A stretch of DNA of 64,000 nt from Forficula auricularia (Eukaryota > Arthropoda > Insecta > Dermaptera > Forficulidae): contig JALMQS010000073.1 in assembly GCA_024734495.1 (NCBI GenBank), positions 4,338,985 to 4,402,984 on the forward strand. Reading direction: 5' to 3'. Position numbers and translations under genes: made by a program. The first letter of the stretch is position 1, and each line of letters begins with the position of its first letter. Below are positions 1-10,564 of the stretch, piece by piece. The notes beneath the pieces were generated by a model that searched no databases, had not been told where the DNA came from, and saw nothing but the letters and a program-made list of their open reading frames with translations.

Positions 1-39
1 AACTTCCCTGCTCCCTCGTACAACCTTATACTTCTATAC

Positions 40-160
40 AGTGGCGTAGCCAGAAAATTTTCATGGGTGGGGGGGATCAATCTACAAAGCAAAATATTTA
101 GTGGGAATTTTTTTTATTAAAACAAATAGGTACGTAAAGAAATAAATAAGAACATAATTC
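40..160 (+). mobile_element. hAT-type terminal fragment
   Basis: The sequence starts CAGTGGCGTAGCC and then follows, base for base with few changes, the right end (reverse complement) of the 1.45-kb hAT-type foldback at 59,300-60,753. This includes the G-run and the segment containing AAGCAAAATATTTAGTGGG. No matching right end or 8-bp target duplication is found nearby, so it is a truncated copy. A related internal segment recurs at about 2565-2745. A distant CCACTG end at 11,811-11,824 has non-matching flanks and is not its partner. Confidence 0.6.
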
Positions 161-164
161 TTAA

Positions 165-345
165 ATTGAAAGTTTTTTTGCCGAGAATAGCAGAATTTTT
201 ATATATTGAAGGAGCATAATGTCTTCTGCTGGAATTATACATTTTATTTATTTATAATGAGACTATAGTTTCGTTATAAATAAATTAAAAATTTATAATT
301 CCAGCAGAAGACACCCTCTTTTATTGTCTCCTTCAACTTAATTTG
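165..345. mobile_element. foldback element, family A (ribozyme core lost)
   Basis: Short palindromic element sharing both arms with the element at 6840-7105: a TTGAAGGAG-type outer end, a TCTTCTGCTGGAATTATA-type arm and the central GAGACTATAGTTTCG. The CTGATGA box and stem II seen in the 6.8-kb copy are missing, leaving only the stem III region at the tip. Other copies lie at about 24,045-24,180 and 25,694-25,850. Confidence 0.7.
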
Positions 346-349
346 ATTA

Positions 350-780
350 AACATAGGTCCCCCCCTTACCTCTAATTTTCGGATTTTTTTACATAAAAGT
401 TTTACTTTTAAAAGAAATTAATTAATTTAACAGTATATTATATGTTATAGTCAGAAGATAATATTTATTTTTATACTCTTCTAAAATTAAATTTTTGAGC
501 CACTCCAAAAATGGTGACGTGATACCAAGGGTCCCGCCTTTCCTCTCATTTTCAGATTTTTTTAAGAAAATAAAGTTTTACTTTTAAAGAAATTATAATA
601 TATTCTAATATTATATTATATACAGAGCCCGAAGATAATATTTATTTTAAATCTCTTTTAAAATTAAATTTTGAATCACCTGCAACAGAAGTGACAGTTG
701 TTGATCCTCATTCTCATTTTCGATTTTTTAAGAAAATAAAATTTTACTTTTTAAAGAAATTTAATTTAGTGCAGTGTCGA
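350..780. repeat. diverged AT-rich tandem repeat, part 1
   Basis: Units of roughly 170-190 bp recur: a CTCATTTTCNGATTTTTT box, a AAAGTTTTACTTTTAAAGAAATT box, a tract like ATAGTATATTATATACAGAGC, then GATAATATTTATTTTTATAT and a AAATTAAATTTTTTGA box. The same order is seen again at 1800-2560. Copies are diverged and no open frame runs through them. Confidence 0.55.
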
Positions 781-929
781 AACACGTTTGTCTGTGAAAT
801 GGCCACCAAAATTTAGGTAATTGATAGAAACCTAAAATTTACAACTATTATGTATTCATTTTTCATAATAATCAGCACCTATTCAAAGTTTAGTCAAATG
901 AAGATTTTGGGTTGTTCCGCTATTTGTTG

Positions 930-1046
930 GTGGGCCGGAGTAGTAAGTTTTAAATTAATAATTTTGAATTATTATTTAGTTTGTTCATTTATACCTTTTT
1001 CTTTCTTGTCTAATATAGTAATAATTTAAAACTTACTACCCAGCCC
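930..1046. repeat. small inverted repeat
   Basis: GTAGTAAGTTTTAAATTA at the left is answered by TAATTTAAAACTTACTAC at the right around an AT-rich loop. The flanks GGGCCGG and CAGCCCA are also partly complementary. It is probably a small MITE remnant. Confidence 0.5.
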
Positions 1047-1800
1047 ACTCGGCAGACTTGTAAAATGATTTTTCCTACATACCTATGGCATCTATTATTT
1101 TTGTAGGCATAAATGCCGGTGAGGTGAAATATTAATTTGACAAAAAAAATTTTTATAATGTCTTCTCATGCCTCGAAACGAGATAAATCATTTTTAGCCA
1201 TGAATATTTTTGATTAAATTTTGAATGAAAACCTCGTACCAAAAAAGATTATTGAGAACAAACTAAAATACAGGTTATAAATATGCTTTTTTTTAATGCA
1301 ATCGAATGCAAGAAGGGGTAAACAGTAAAGATGCAGCCCCTATGGGTCCCCGAAAGACCCTTGCATTACCGAAGAGAAGGGGAAGTTGATTAAGTGAGAG
1401 GACGCAGGTGTCTATTCACTCCGGTTTTGAAGGTTTGAAGATTATAGGTGCTGGGAAAGATAGAGAGTTCCAGTTCCTTGAAGTCATGGGGATATATGTA
1501 TTTGCGAATGAAGTGATCCGGCACTTCTTCTAATTTGACCGCGAAAGAGTGTTGGAGTCATAAACGCGCGTGGTACGTGCAAAGCATGCTTTGGGGGGAA
1601 TTATTGATTTTATCTCATCAGAGCACCTGCCGTGTGATGGGTATCTTGGTAGAAAAAGGGCGGAGATATTCTCCTCAGCAGGTTTGGGCGAGTCGAGGGT
1701 TTGGCAGGTAGGGAATGGCCCAATGAGCCCGATGGCTCGTTTCTGCTGTTTGTGGTTGAGTTGTTTTCCAAAGAAGTTTCGTCAACCAATCAGATCAGAG
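1047..1800. other. unassigned stretch, less AT-rich core 1320-1790
   Basis: The core at 1320-1790 is clearly less AT-rich than its surroundings and looks like decayed coding sequence of a mobile element. The short open frames here have no domain I recognise, and no splice sites or terminal repeats were found. It interrupts the diverged tandem repeat that resumes at 1800. Confidence 0.3.
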
Positions 1801-2560
1801 TTTCCAAATTTTTTGCCTCAGACCCCGACATTTTTTGTTTAAAAATAAAGCTTTTACTTTTGCCAAATTGTAGTTTTTCAAGTTTCTGGTAAGAGAACAA
1901 AGCTCTTAACTTAAGAAAGTCCCAACTTTTTCAATAGTAAATGAAAGTAAAGGAAAGTCTCAGAATACAATATTTATTTTTATATCCTCCCTGAAAATTA
2001 AATTTCTTGAATCATTCAACAACTGCAGTGATGGTAGTGGTCCCCTTACCTCTCATTGATTTTATACGCAAAGTTTTAACTTTTCAAAATTTTACCATTA
2101 TAACATTATCATATTTGCATAGAGAACCTGAATATACATTGCCTATATATTTTATAAAAATAAATTTTGAACTGATCCCAAAATAGTGAAGTAAAAAGTG
2201 TTCCCCCTCCTATCTCTCATTTTCTGATTTTCAGAAAATAAAGCATATTTTTTAAAGAAATTAATTTATCTAATAGTATAATTATACACATGAAAGTCTG
2301 GAATATAATAGCTTTTTTATTTTTTTATCTCTTCAAAAATTAAATATTTTTGAACTACTCAAAAAAATGTAGAAATATGTTAAATATCCCCTACTCCTTA
2401 TTTGATTTTTTGAAAAATAAAGTTTTACTACTAAAGAAATTTTAATTTATTCTAATAGTATATTATATACAGAGCTCTGAAAATAATATTTATTTTTATA
2501 TCTCCTGAAAATTAAATTTTTTGAACCACTCGAAAAATCCTAAAAGTGATACAACAACGG
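1800..2560. repeat. diverged AT-rich tandem repeat, part 2
   Basis: Four or so further copies of the unit described at 350-780. The CTCATTTTCTGATTTT and AATAAAGTTTTACT boxes and the AATATTTATTTTTATAT box recur in the same order at roughly 170-bp spacing. The array ends against a segment (2565-2745) related to the hAT foldback at 59.3 kb. Confidence 0.5.
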
Positions 2561-2564
2561 GTCA

Positions 2565-2745
2565 ATCCATAAAGCAAAATTTAGAGGGAATTTTTTTTTA
2601 TTAAAATTCAAGAAATTAAAAAAAAACACTATTATTGACAAACTCATGAAATATATTTAATTTCGGATAATTTTCCCTATAAGAAACGGTTTGTCGTGGC
2701 CGTTACTAATCCCATGAGCCCTGCCCTTGTGAGGGAGTTTCTAAT
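2565..2745 (-). mobile_element. fragment of the hAT-type foldback family
   Basis: Contains AAGCAAAATTTAGAGGGAATT and then TTTGTCGTGGCCGTTACT and CCCATGAGCCCTGCCCTTG. These are the reverse complement of the left arm of the element at 59,300-60,753 (about 59,340-59,465). It is an internal piece without a recognisable terminus. Confidence 0.6.
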
Positions 2746-3007
2746 TGTCTGAACTTGAAAGAAATAATCGAAAACCGCTTTTGAAATTAGTGGACCTTAA
2801 AGAAAGATCTGTAAAATATCAACTTCGAATTTTATTATTATTATTATTTATTCTCTCTTTTTATGAGCAAATGTTAATGGAATTTTTAAGATAACATAAA
2901 ATACACTATTATCGATTGAACACGTTAAGATATAATTCGTTGTGAACAAAGTTATTTCTTATAAATAGCTGACTCATTTCTCAAATATGGAGTAAATATA
3001 TATATAT

Positions 3008-4016
3008 ATATACCGGCTGAGTTTTTTTATCTTTAGTCTTATAACTAAAAAACAGCATTATATGGAAAAAAGTTTTAAATAAAAGTTTGTTTAATGAGGG
3101 GGAACTAAACTACGCTATTGTTTGTCGACCAGAACAAATCAAGGGTATTTCAATGTCAAGTTCTGTTTTTTAAAAAGAAACCCTATTTTTTCTATAGGTC
3201 TACTTAATCTACAAAAAAAGCTTTCATAAGCAACTATTTTTATACGACATCAAATAAACAAAATTCATGATCAATTAGATCTCAAAAAAATCTTAATAAT
3301 TATTTTTAATAATTATTTAACTTAATTATCAAATAATAATGATTAAATAATTAATTATTAAATAAATAATTTAATAATTTTGCGACACTGTTCTGAGACA
3401 TTCCAGAGTGTATTGCAAGTCTTCTGAATGAATTCCAGTTCCAATTTCCTTATTTTGGCCTCTTCCAGTTTCTTCATATATAAGCCTTTACATTCCCCAG
3501 ATTGACACGAGAAATGAACTTGTTTAAACTCATGAATTTTAATAGTTAGTTCTATTAAGTAGAAAATAATCTCTTAAATCTGAGAGCAATCAGCTATATG
3601 TACTTTTTAACACTTATTTTCATTGTTATGAATTTTCATGTATGATTATTTATTTAAAAATTAATTATTTGATAATTAAGTTAAATAATTGTTAAAAATA
3701 ATTATTAAGATTTTTTTGAGATTCTAATAATTGATTCATGTATTTTATTTATTTGATGTCGTATAAAAAAATAGTTCTTATGAAAGTTGTTCAGTTTTTT
3801 GTAGATTAAGTAGACCTATATAAAAATATAGGGTTCTAATTAAAACAGAACTTGACATTGGAATACTCCTGAAAGCTTGTTCTAAGTCGACAAACAATAG
3901 CGTAGTTTTCACCTGCCCTTCTTATAAATAAACTTTTATTTTAAACTTTTTTCCATATATAATGCACTGTTTTTGAGTTATAAGACTGTCTCAAGATAAA
4001 AAACTCACCCGGTATA
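3008..4016. mobile_element. 1-kb foldback element, TA-flanked
   Basis: Arms of roughly 370 bp (3008-3380 and 3640-4016) are inverted copies of each other. The left outer end reads CCGGCTGAGTTTTTTTATC and the right end GATAAAAAACTCACCCGG. Both lie in TATATA runs, consistent with a TA target as used by the Tc1/mariner superfamily. The arms include the matching blocks GCGTAGTTTT/ACTACGCTATTG and the AATAATTATTTTTAA tracts near the centre. No transposase is present. Confidence 0.75.
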
Positions 4017-5035
4017 TATGTTGGAGTGAAACCCCGTTTTTAGTAAGAACGGGTTCTTACTAATTAAAACGCCTTTTACTGAATACCTTTGTGGCAACCA
4101 GAGTTTACTTACGTTGGTTGAGTTTGGTTCAAAGGTCCAGAATCTACATTTTTGACCCTCCGCCTCATTTTGGGTGTTTACTTTCAAAAATTTTTAAACG
4201 AAAATGTCAAAAATTAGAAGCAAATTTGTACAGGATGTTATATATTATTATATATATCGTCACTGATCTTACAAAACCTCGTAAGTCCTATTTTTGGTCA
4301 AATACGTATTATACGTTTATACCGACCAACTTTTCACGGCGTGCCTGTCTATTGAAACCTTATTCTATTCCAATTTAATTTCGGCTCTACGGACAAATAA
4401 TAAATATTGCATTGTATTTTTATGTATTATTGTTTAAAATAGTTTTCTTGTTTTCTGGCAAACAATGAATTTAGGAATAGATTATATATATACCTATATT
4501 ATATAATGTAATGAAATAATAAAAGAAAGACGATATTAAGAATTGTATTTATTCAACTCTGAAATTGTGAATACCTATTTTATTTTTATTTTTATTGTCA
4601 TGATAAATAAATTGAATTTGCTTCTTTCCAGTAATTTATTTTGTTATTCAAATGGTTAATCCATTATTATTTATTTATTTATTCCATTAATTATTTTATT
4701 TATTGATTTTTTATGATTCTTTGCTTACAAGTACATTTGCAATGAGAAGCAGGTGATGGACATAAGCAGATTGAAATCGATGATTTTGATTAACTTTTAT
4801 CGTTCGAACATTCACCATTCTAATTCATTAATCTTATCAGCGGTTTTACATATAAAAATTTTTTAGCGTGAATATTACAGAAGGGAATATAAACATATGC
4901 TCCACAAAACTTTCACTTATAACTCCAGTTCTTTTTTAAAATAATCTCTTAATTTCTTCCTTCAAATTGGTCTATCGAAAACCAAAAACCATAGAAGTAA
5001 GGGGGTACTTCCCGGTTGACTAATTTGTACCACTT
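4017..5035. other. AT-rich stretch, no gene seen
   Basis: Contains a short piece (about 4100-4190) related to the dispersed repeat at 17,479-19,790, with its GGTTGAGTTTGGT and TTTTGACC boxes. The rest is AT-rich. The open frames here are short and show no recognisable domain. Confidence 0.4.
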
Positions 5036-5985
5036 CACTTTTTGAAGTCGGTGCCAAAAAATACATTTATTGAATCTGAACTCGACGGATCTTACTTAGT
5101 AGGTTTGGCGGGTAAGCTCGCTTATGTAGTTTGTTTAGCACCGACTTCAAAAAGCGATTTCGTGTTAATATTTCGTCGTTTAGTTATAAATAAATTAGAT
5201 AATTATTTTATACCTTTTAGTGCATTTTATTTATTTTTGAGTTCTTATTATTTTATTTGTTACATTTAGTTTTTTTGAAGTCGGTTTTATTTTTTTTTAT
5301 AAAAATTATTATTATTTTTCTTTTTAGTGATGTGATTAATAGTGACTTAATATAATACCTTGTATGCATCTCGTAGCAGGAAAGATTCGGGCGAAGGAAT
5401 CAGAAATTCATAAATAAAATTCAATATAAATAGAGAAATTATTCTGAAACGTTAGCGGGTTTAAATGAACGTTTTACGGATTGTTTATTTTTTATAAAAG
5501 ATTATATTTATTATAATTTCGATTATTTGAACATAAGAATTGGAGATTTCTGTTATTTTGTCATTGATCATATCATCAGAACTTGACCAAATTAATATGG
5601 GACCACCCCTAAGCTACCCCTTTCCAATAACAAAAAAGAATCATCAAAATCGGTCCACGTGGCAAAAAGTTCTCGCTGAACATACATAAAATAAATAAAT
5701 AAATAAATAGTTAGGTATCTTGACTATCTTGGCGCTATACTGATCCAAACGCAGAAATAATCATTAAAATCGGTTCATAAACAAAGAAGTTATGCCTGAA
5801 CAAATATAACAAAAAAGGTCCAGTACCAATGAAATTTATATTTTAACCAATCGGAAACTAGACTGAACCCAGTGCAAAAAAATCATCAAAATCGGTTCAC
5901 AATTGGTGAAGATATCAGGTAACATAGACACACAAAAAAAAAATTCAGTCGAATTGAGAACCTCCTCCTTTTTTGAAGTCGGTTA
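5036..5985. mobile_element. ACCGACTTC foldback element, diverged copy
   Basis: Inner palindrome TTGAAGTCGGTGCCAAA ... GCACCGACTTCAAAAAG at 5041-5155, then TTTTTTTGAAGTCGGTTTT near 5270. A right flank of AAAATCGGTTCA blocks ends in TTTTTGAAGTCGGTTAAAA at about 5968-5987. The same modules in the same order occur at 18,140-19,738 and 40,300-41,022. No protein is encoded; the open frame at 5042-5269 runs through the palindrome. Confidence 0.65.
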
Positions 5986-5989
5986 AAAT

Positions 5990-6780
5990 ACAGGATTTAC
6001 GAACACAAATATTCGATTAGGACAGAAAATTCCGAGTGTACCATGATAGTGTCCACCTCGGTGTCCACTAACATAAACATACTTTTGATCAAAAAGTCGA
6101 ATTTTACAATCCCAAAATTTTAGATCAAGATCAAAATTTAGAAAAAATAATTTTAAAAATGATCGAAATTTTAAAGAACAAAAGCTCAATTAATAAAAGT
6201 TGAGATATGGATTGTTTTTCTAAAGTTTATCATGAATTTTTAGAGATAAATTATTTTTCGTAAACATTTTTATGTTTATTATTTTTCAAGGAAGTCTCTC
6301 ATTTTCAACACAATCTGTGGAATTGTCTATTTTTCAAAATATTTATTTGTTTATAGTTGCTTTAATTATTCTTTCATAAAACAACAAATTTTACAATTTT
6401 TCAGTGATAGAGCGAGAATTTCTCCCGAAACTTTTAAATATTTAATAAACGTTTTATTATTGTTTTTTATAAATTTATATACATTTATATAATCTACCTT
6501 TATTAAACGAGCAAAAATTATAGATATACCAGTATACTTATACACGTATTTGACATTTTAAGTGGACTACTAGTCCGTAAAATTATCTAAATAAATAAAT
6601 AAATATATATATATATATTTGTATCTTTGTTCTATTTTGAAAACGGCTCTACCGATTTTGATGAAACCAACTCTATCAACAAGTTTTTATGGATGAGAAA
6701 ACCATCTGCCTAGGTCTGACCTCGACAAATATCATCTTAATTGATCTTTTCTTAATTAAAGTAATTATTTATAGATAAAA
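5990..6780. other. AT-rich stretch, no gene seen
   Basis: Contains AAATAAATA/TATATA microsatellite around 6590-6622. The segment just after (TTTTGAAAACGGCTCTACCGATTTTGATGAAA type, 6640-6720) resembles one at 15,540-15,640, so it is a dispersed repeat. No coding signal was found. Confidence 0.4.
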
Positions 6781-6899
6781 AATCTCAATAAAATAGTTAA
6801 ATTGAAAGTTTTTGCCGAGAGTAGCAGAATTTTTATATATTGAAGGAGACAATAAAAGAGTGTGTCTTCTGCTGGAATTATAAATTTTATTTATTTATA

Positions 6900-6942
6900 A
6901 CGAGACTATAGTTTCGAGGGCTTTGCCCTCTTCATCAGTCTA
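6900..6942 (-). ncRNA. hammerhead ribozyme-like motif (minus copy, family A)
   Basis: On the minus strand: CTGATGA (complement of 6932-6938), an extra A, stem II GAGGGC/GCCCTC with AAA loop, GAAA, self-complementary CTATAG, then TC. Stem I here is weaker (TAGA against TCGT) than in the plus copy. Confidence 0.65.
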
Positions 6943-7002
6943 TTATAATGTATTCACATGAATTAATTTATGAATTCATAAATTAATTCCTGTGAATACA
7001 TT

Positions 7003-7045
7003 ATGACTGATGAAGAGGGCAAAGCCCTCGAAACTATAGTCTCGT
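7003..7045 (+). ncRNA. hammerhead ribozyme-like motif (plus copy, family A)
   Basis: CTGATGA at 7007-7013, one extra A at 7014, stem II GAGGGC/GCCCTC around AAA (7015-7029), GAAA at 7030-7033, CTATAG at 7034-7039, predicted cleavage after GTC (7039-7041). Stem I pairs ATGA (7003-7006) with TCGT (7042-7045), including one G-U. Stem III is only a C-G pair within one molecule, but CTATAG can pair with a second copy. Confidence 0.7.
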
Positions 7046-7105
7046 TATAAATAAATAAAATTTATAATTCCAACAGAAGACACACTCTTTTATTGTCTCC
7101 TTCAA

Positions 7106-7475
7106 TAAAATAGTTTGCTTACATTTTTTTCAATTATCTTTTATTTATTAATTGTTTTTTCAATTTTAAAAACCACCAATAGGTTATAACAAATATTATT
7201 TTATTATATTAAAATTGGGATTTTTTTTAATTAACATGTGTCTAAATTCTAAATCATAACATTACAGGTGGATTCATAACAAAACAGGTGTGTTTACAAA
7301 TGGAAATTGGAAAATCCTATTTAATTTCATGTTTTTATTTCAGATCCTATACGATTATTTTTTTTATTATTATTTTCCTATTAATTTTTTATAATGTTTA
7401 TCAATATGAACGAATGTGGGCAAGTAATCAAATATACACATAATATGTGAACCACTAGAAAGCTAGAAAAGCAAA
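7106..7475. other. AT-rich stretch, no gene seen
   Basis: No coding potential, terminal repeats or RNA signals recognised. It contains a short local duplication of TTACAGGTG / AACAGGTGTG around 7264-7290. Confidence 0.3.
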
Positions 7476-7477
7476 AA

Positions 7478-7605
7478 CTGGGTGCGGGGTGGGGTGCAGT
7501 TGTGGGAGATGCAGGAGGTGGGTTGCAGTTGACCTGGATCTCAGGGTGGGGGTGCAGTGGTGGGGGCGAGGTGAGTGGTTTCGGGGGGGGGGTCCAGGGG
7601 GCCTG
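7478..7605 (+). repeat. G-rich tract
   Basis: Over 120 bp the plus strand carries many runs of three to ten G (GGGGTGGGG, GGTGGGGGCG, a run of nine or more G near 7585). It contrasts sharply with the AT-rich flanks and could form G-quadruplexes. The two overlapping frames across it are glycine/tryptophan-rich translation of the G-runs, not genes. A second G-run of about 18 lies near 7943-7961. Confidence 0.6.
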
Positions 7606-7674
7606 TACTATATATATTTGTATTTTTCAATTTGGTTACCGTGCATCGCATGGTGGCTCCAGGTTCTATGTATT

Positions 7675-7800
7675 TATACATGGTCAAAAAATGAAAATTC
7701 TGGCTCTTTGAACCAAACTCAACCAAAGTTTGTATACATAATCTATAGGCCCCCATCAGAAGACTAAAAATGCACCCAAAATGAGGGTATTAGGGTCAAA
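7675..7800 (-). repeat. fragment of the TTTACCATACA dispersed repeat
   Basis: On the minus strand it contains TTTTTGACCCTAATACCCTC, the CATTTTTAGTCTTCTG box, TATGTATACAAACTTTGG and GGTTGAGTTTGGTTCAA. These are the same successive boxes as the copies at 17,479, 37,791, 58,475 and 60,858. No ends are preserved. Confidence 0.6.
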
Positions 7801-8069
7801 AAATTGAAATTGCTTTCGCAACTGGCATAAAAACTGCTGGGGATATTCTAATTAAATTTCGTATTTGGATCAGATGTCTTGTAACTTAAAATGATTGCTA
7901 TAGAACATTTTGATATTTTGACTGCAAAAGGGGACTTGGAGAGAGGGGGGGGGGGGGGGGTATTACTGGAAATTATCAAATTGCTAAACTATTAACTTTA
8001 CGGCAAATTCGGTTAGAAACAAAGTTGTAGATTATTGTTAATACCACAAAAAAATAGAAAAATAAAAAT

Positions 8070-8262
8070 TCTATATATATATTTATATATTAACGTTAGA
8101 TGAACGCGAAAGTTAAAAATTTTTTCCGGTCACTGCCCTATTTTGGTGCAATTGGGACCAGACTCGTTTTGATACTGAACCAAGAGTTGAAAAAAAGATA
8201 CAGGACCCAGCCGGGTATGATCCGACATCTGCGTTAAGCCCACAAATGCCTTTTCCATTTAA
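8070..8262 (+). mobile_element. partial copy of the TTAACGTTAGATGAACGCG element
   Basis: Matches the element at 8957-9182: TTAACGTTAGATGAACGCG, AAAGTTAAAA, CAGTGCCCTATTTTGGTGCA-type, GGTTCAGTATCAAAA and GTATCTTTTTTCAACTC boxes, in inverted order relative to part of that copy. Only one end is visible here. Confidence 0.6.
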
Positions 8263-8540
8263 GCGATGGATCCCCTGACTAGATTCTATAATCAAATTTT
8301 ATATATATTCAACTGACTAGCTCAGGCGCGCTTTCTCCTATTTTCCTAATAGTTTGGTTCTTATAAATTTACTACAAAGCAGATCTGTCTTATTCTTTGG
8401 GGAATCCAAACAAATGAATTTTATTAGTTGAATAAAAGATTTCACTGTCGATGGTAACAGAATTGTTTTATTTTAGGTTAAAAATAAAATAAAATGAGAG
8501 AGTCTTCTGTTTTTTAAATAAAATAATTTTTAATTATTTC

Positions 8541-8584
8541 TAGAGACTATAGTTTCGAAGGCATTGCCTTCATCATCAGTCTAT
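8541..8584 (-). ncRNA. hammerhead ribozyme-like motif (minus copy, family B)
   Basis: Inverse of the motif at 8804-8846 with every paired element intact: stem I TAGA/TCTA, CTGATGA, extra T, stem II GAAGGC/GCCTTC, GAAA, CTATAG, TC. Confidence 0.7.
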
Positions 8585-8803
8585 CACAAATATTTCAAAT
8601 TAGTTACAAATTAAGATTTATACATAGAAAATTTTGAAAAATATATAATGTCTTTTTCTTCATGTTTCTTCTTGGGAGATTAGAATATAACTGCAGTTAT
8701 ATTCTAATCTCCCAAGAAGAAACATGAAGAAAAAGACATTATATATTTTTCAAAATTTTCTATGTATAAATCTTAATTTGTAACTAATTTGAAATATTTG
8801 TGA

Positions 8804-8846
8804 TAGACTGATGATGAAGGCAATGCCTTCGAAACTATAGTCTCTA
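8804..8846 (+). ncRNA. hammerhead ribozyme-like motif (plus copy, family B)
   Basis: The cleanest example. Stem I is TAGA (8804-8807) with TCTA (8843-8846). It has CTGATGA at 8808-8814, an extra T at 8815, stem II GAAGGC/GCCTTC around AAT (8816-8830), GAAA at 8831-8834 and CTATAG at 8835-8840. Predicted cleavage is after GTC at 8842. The extra nucleotide before stem II departs from the textbook core but is shared by all copies here. Confidence 0.75.
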
Positions 8847-8956
8847 GAAATAATTAAAAATTATTTTATTTAAAAACAGAAGACTCTCTCATTTTATTTT
8901 ATTTTTAACCTAAAATGAATTTTGTTCAGATATTCAATAATAAATTTTATTTGGAA

Positions 8957-9182
8957 TGTTTATATGTTAACGTTAGATGAACGCGAAAGTTAAAACTTTT
9001 TAATGGAAAAGACATTTGAGGGCTTAACGCAGAAGATGTCGGATCATACTCGGCTGGGTCCTGTATCTTTTTTCAACTCTTGGTTCAGTATCAAAACTAG
9101 TCTGGTCCCAAATGCACCAAAATAGGGCAGTGACAGAATAAAAAGTTTTAACTTTCGCGTTCATCTAACGTTAACATATAAA
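8957..9182. mobile_element. 226-bp inverted-repeat element
   Basis: The left end TATATGTTAACGTTAGATGA..., continuing AACGCGAAAGTTAAAA, is exactly answered at 9140-9182. The inverted match continues outside (AATGTTTATATG / CATATAAACATTCC), so the ends of the mobile unit are not certain. The interior includes GGTTCAGTATCAAAACTAG. No coding capacity. Confidence 0.65.
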
Positions 9183-9284
9183 CATTCCAAATAAAAATTT
9201 ATTATTGAATATCTGAACAAAATTCATCTGTTTCGATTCCCCAAAGAATCAGACAGATCGGCTTTGTAGTAAATTTATATATAT

Positions 9285-9745
9285 AAATTCGGATATTATT
9301 ATTACTTAATATCTGACAAAGATCACCTGCATTCGATTCGCGATTGAATCAAATATAGGAAACTTATGATTAATTGATAGCAAACACCTTACACACGTGT
9401 AAACAGATCGAGTGCGCTGGACTGGGGGATCGAATATATAACATTTCAGATTACAAATCCATTTGGTGATCCATATCAGTGTTTGGTATAAAACCGTCAT
9501 GCGGACTAATTCGCAAAATGATGCTGGATCATAGCTAGATGGATCACATCTTTTTTATTCTCTCTTGGTCCAGACTTAAAATTCAGCTGACTCCAATAGC
9601 CTCAACCAACAGTAGTCTAGCGATATATATATATCTCGTTTAAAAGCGCGATCAAAAACAATTCTCTTTAATATGTTAATTATTCTTTAATATATTAATT
9701 AGAAAACTATTTAAATCCATTATTAAAAATGATTTTAGAAAAAAT
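9285..9745. other. dispersed non-coding repeat
   Basis: The CACCTGCATTCGATTCGCGA box and the GATCAAAAACAATTCTC plus TTAATTATTCTTTAATATATTAA boxes recur, inverted and closer together, at 27,566-27,740 inside the Tc1-like element. This stretch is therefore a longer copy of that inserted element. No open frame of note. Confidence 0.5.
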
Positions 9746-9748
9746 AAA

Positions 9749-9996
9749 ACGACTTCAAAAAAATTAAATCCAACAAATAAATTAATAAGAGCTGAAAATA
9801 AAATAAAACTACTTTTGGTGGGTTATGAAGACAATATAGCGTAATCTCGCTTGTATAGTTTGTTCGGCATCGACTTCAAATAGTGATTTCATGTTGTAAC
9901 TAAATTAGATAATTATTTTATACTTTGTGTGGTGCATTTGATTTGATTTTCAGTTGTTATTAATTTATTTGTTGAATTTAATTTTTTTGAAGTCGC
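9749..9996. mobile_element. ACCGACTTC foldback, inner part
   Basis: ACGACTTCAAAAAAATTAAAT at the left and ATTTAATTTTTTTGAAGTCG at the right enclose AACAAATAAATTAATAA and its inverse, and a central CATCGACTTCAAATAG. It is a degenerate copy of the inner palindrome seen at 18,490-18,770 and 40,660-41,000. Confidence 0.65.
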
Positions 9997-10009
9997 GGTT
10001 TTTTTTCTA

Positions 10010-10385
10010 AAAATGATTTTTACTTAAAGGTTTAGGGTTGGTTTAAGGCAGCCAGTAATTTGCTTTTGCATCTCTCGTTTTGCATCATCGTCTTGCTTTT
10101 GTGTTAGTTGGATTTGTCTCTGTGTTGGTTGAATATTTCCAATCTGAGCATGCGTCTACAATACCCAGCGCTGGAGTAGAGGGTCTTTCTTCTACTCGGC
10201 GGTGTCAGAAGATTCGGTCGTCATTCAAGTACTCTTATCCTAAGGAGGAGGACCTGAGTTCTTGCGATCTTTGTTTTTGTTCAAGTGTAACTAGTAACTA
10301 CATAGGCGAGGTGCATCGAAGACTTTATCTTCAACCAGAGAAGACTAATTTCTTTTTGAGCCTCTCTATTTCGTAAGTAGAACTG
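10010..10385. other. unassigned stretch
   Basis: Less AT-rich than its neighbours, with one 98-codon open frame on the plus strand (10,080-10,376). The translation shows no domain, signal peptide or repeat that I recognise, and no flanking splice signals were evident. It is probably degenerate mobile-element sequence. Confidence 0.25.
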
Positions 10386-10475
10386 CAGTATTTTAGACAT
10401 TAATGAATTAATTAATAAAGTAAAGGGAGTACACTGTTTTACAGTGAATGAAATAAAACTCAAAGAGGTTTATAC

Positions 10476-10518
10476 AAACTCAATATATTTCGGATTATTA
10501 GTCCATCATCAGGAGTTT
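10476..10518 (-). ncRNA. hammerhead ribozyme-like motif (minus copy, family G)
   Basis: Minus strand: stem I AAACTC/GAGTTT (6 bp), CTGATGA, extra T, stem II GGA/TCC, GAAA, then TATATT before the stem I strand. The GGA/TCC pairing is intact here, whereas the plus copy has one mismatch. Confidence 0.6.
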
Positions 10519-10564
10519 ACAGATTAAAAACTAATTATTTTATTATTACTAGTTTTTAATCTGT

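Larger units (their letters stand above)
6840..7105. mobile_element. palindromic element family A with paired hammerhead-like motifs
   Basis: Near-perfect palindrome with its centre near 6970. The arms run from TTGAAGGAGACAATAAAAG to CTCCTTCAA. Each arm carries one hammerhead-like motif, on opposite strands. A further 40 bp on the left (from 6799: TTGAAAGTTTTTGCCGAGAG) also belongs to the family, because it recurs at 165, 24,045 and 48,970. No open frame. Known hammerhead carriers with very short stem III are Penelope-like elements and retrozymes; assignment to either is inference. Confidence 0.8.
8458..8930. mobile_element. palindromic element with paired hammerhead-like motifs, family B
   Basis: Perfect or near-perfect inverted repeat of about 220-bp arms centred on CTGCAG at 8690-8695. 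The outer end is GTTTTATTTTAGGTTAAAAA and its inverse. The arm carries TCTTCTG followed by the ribozyme-like motif, the same order as family A, so the families are related. The left shoulder (8427-8458, TGAATAAAAGATTTCACTG type) recurs inverted at 62,860-62,890. Confidence 0.8.
8360..9280. mobile_element. nested palindromes around 8.4-9.3 kb
   Basis: Outer matching blocks TAAATTTACTACAAAGC with TTCTTTGGGGAATCC (8365-8410), and their inverse (ATTCCCCAAAGAATC, GCTTTGTAGTAAATTTA at 9235-9280), bracket the ribozyme-bearing palindrome (8458-8930) and a second palindrome (8916-9230). The blocks suggest one older foldback whose loop received a ribozyme element. Confidence 0.55.

Noticed and set aside
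1570..1892. Frames of 90 and 63 codons
   Set aside because: Overlapping frames in a less AT-rich, unidentified patch, with no domain, no splice signals and no repeat of the frame elsewhere.
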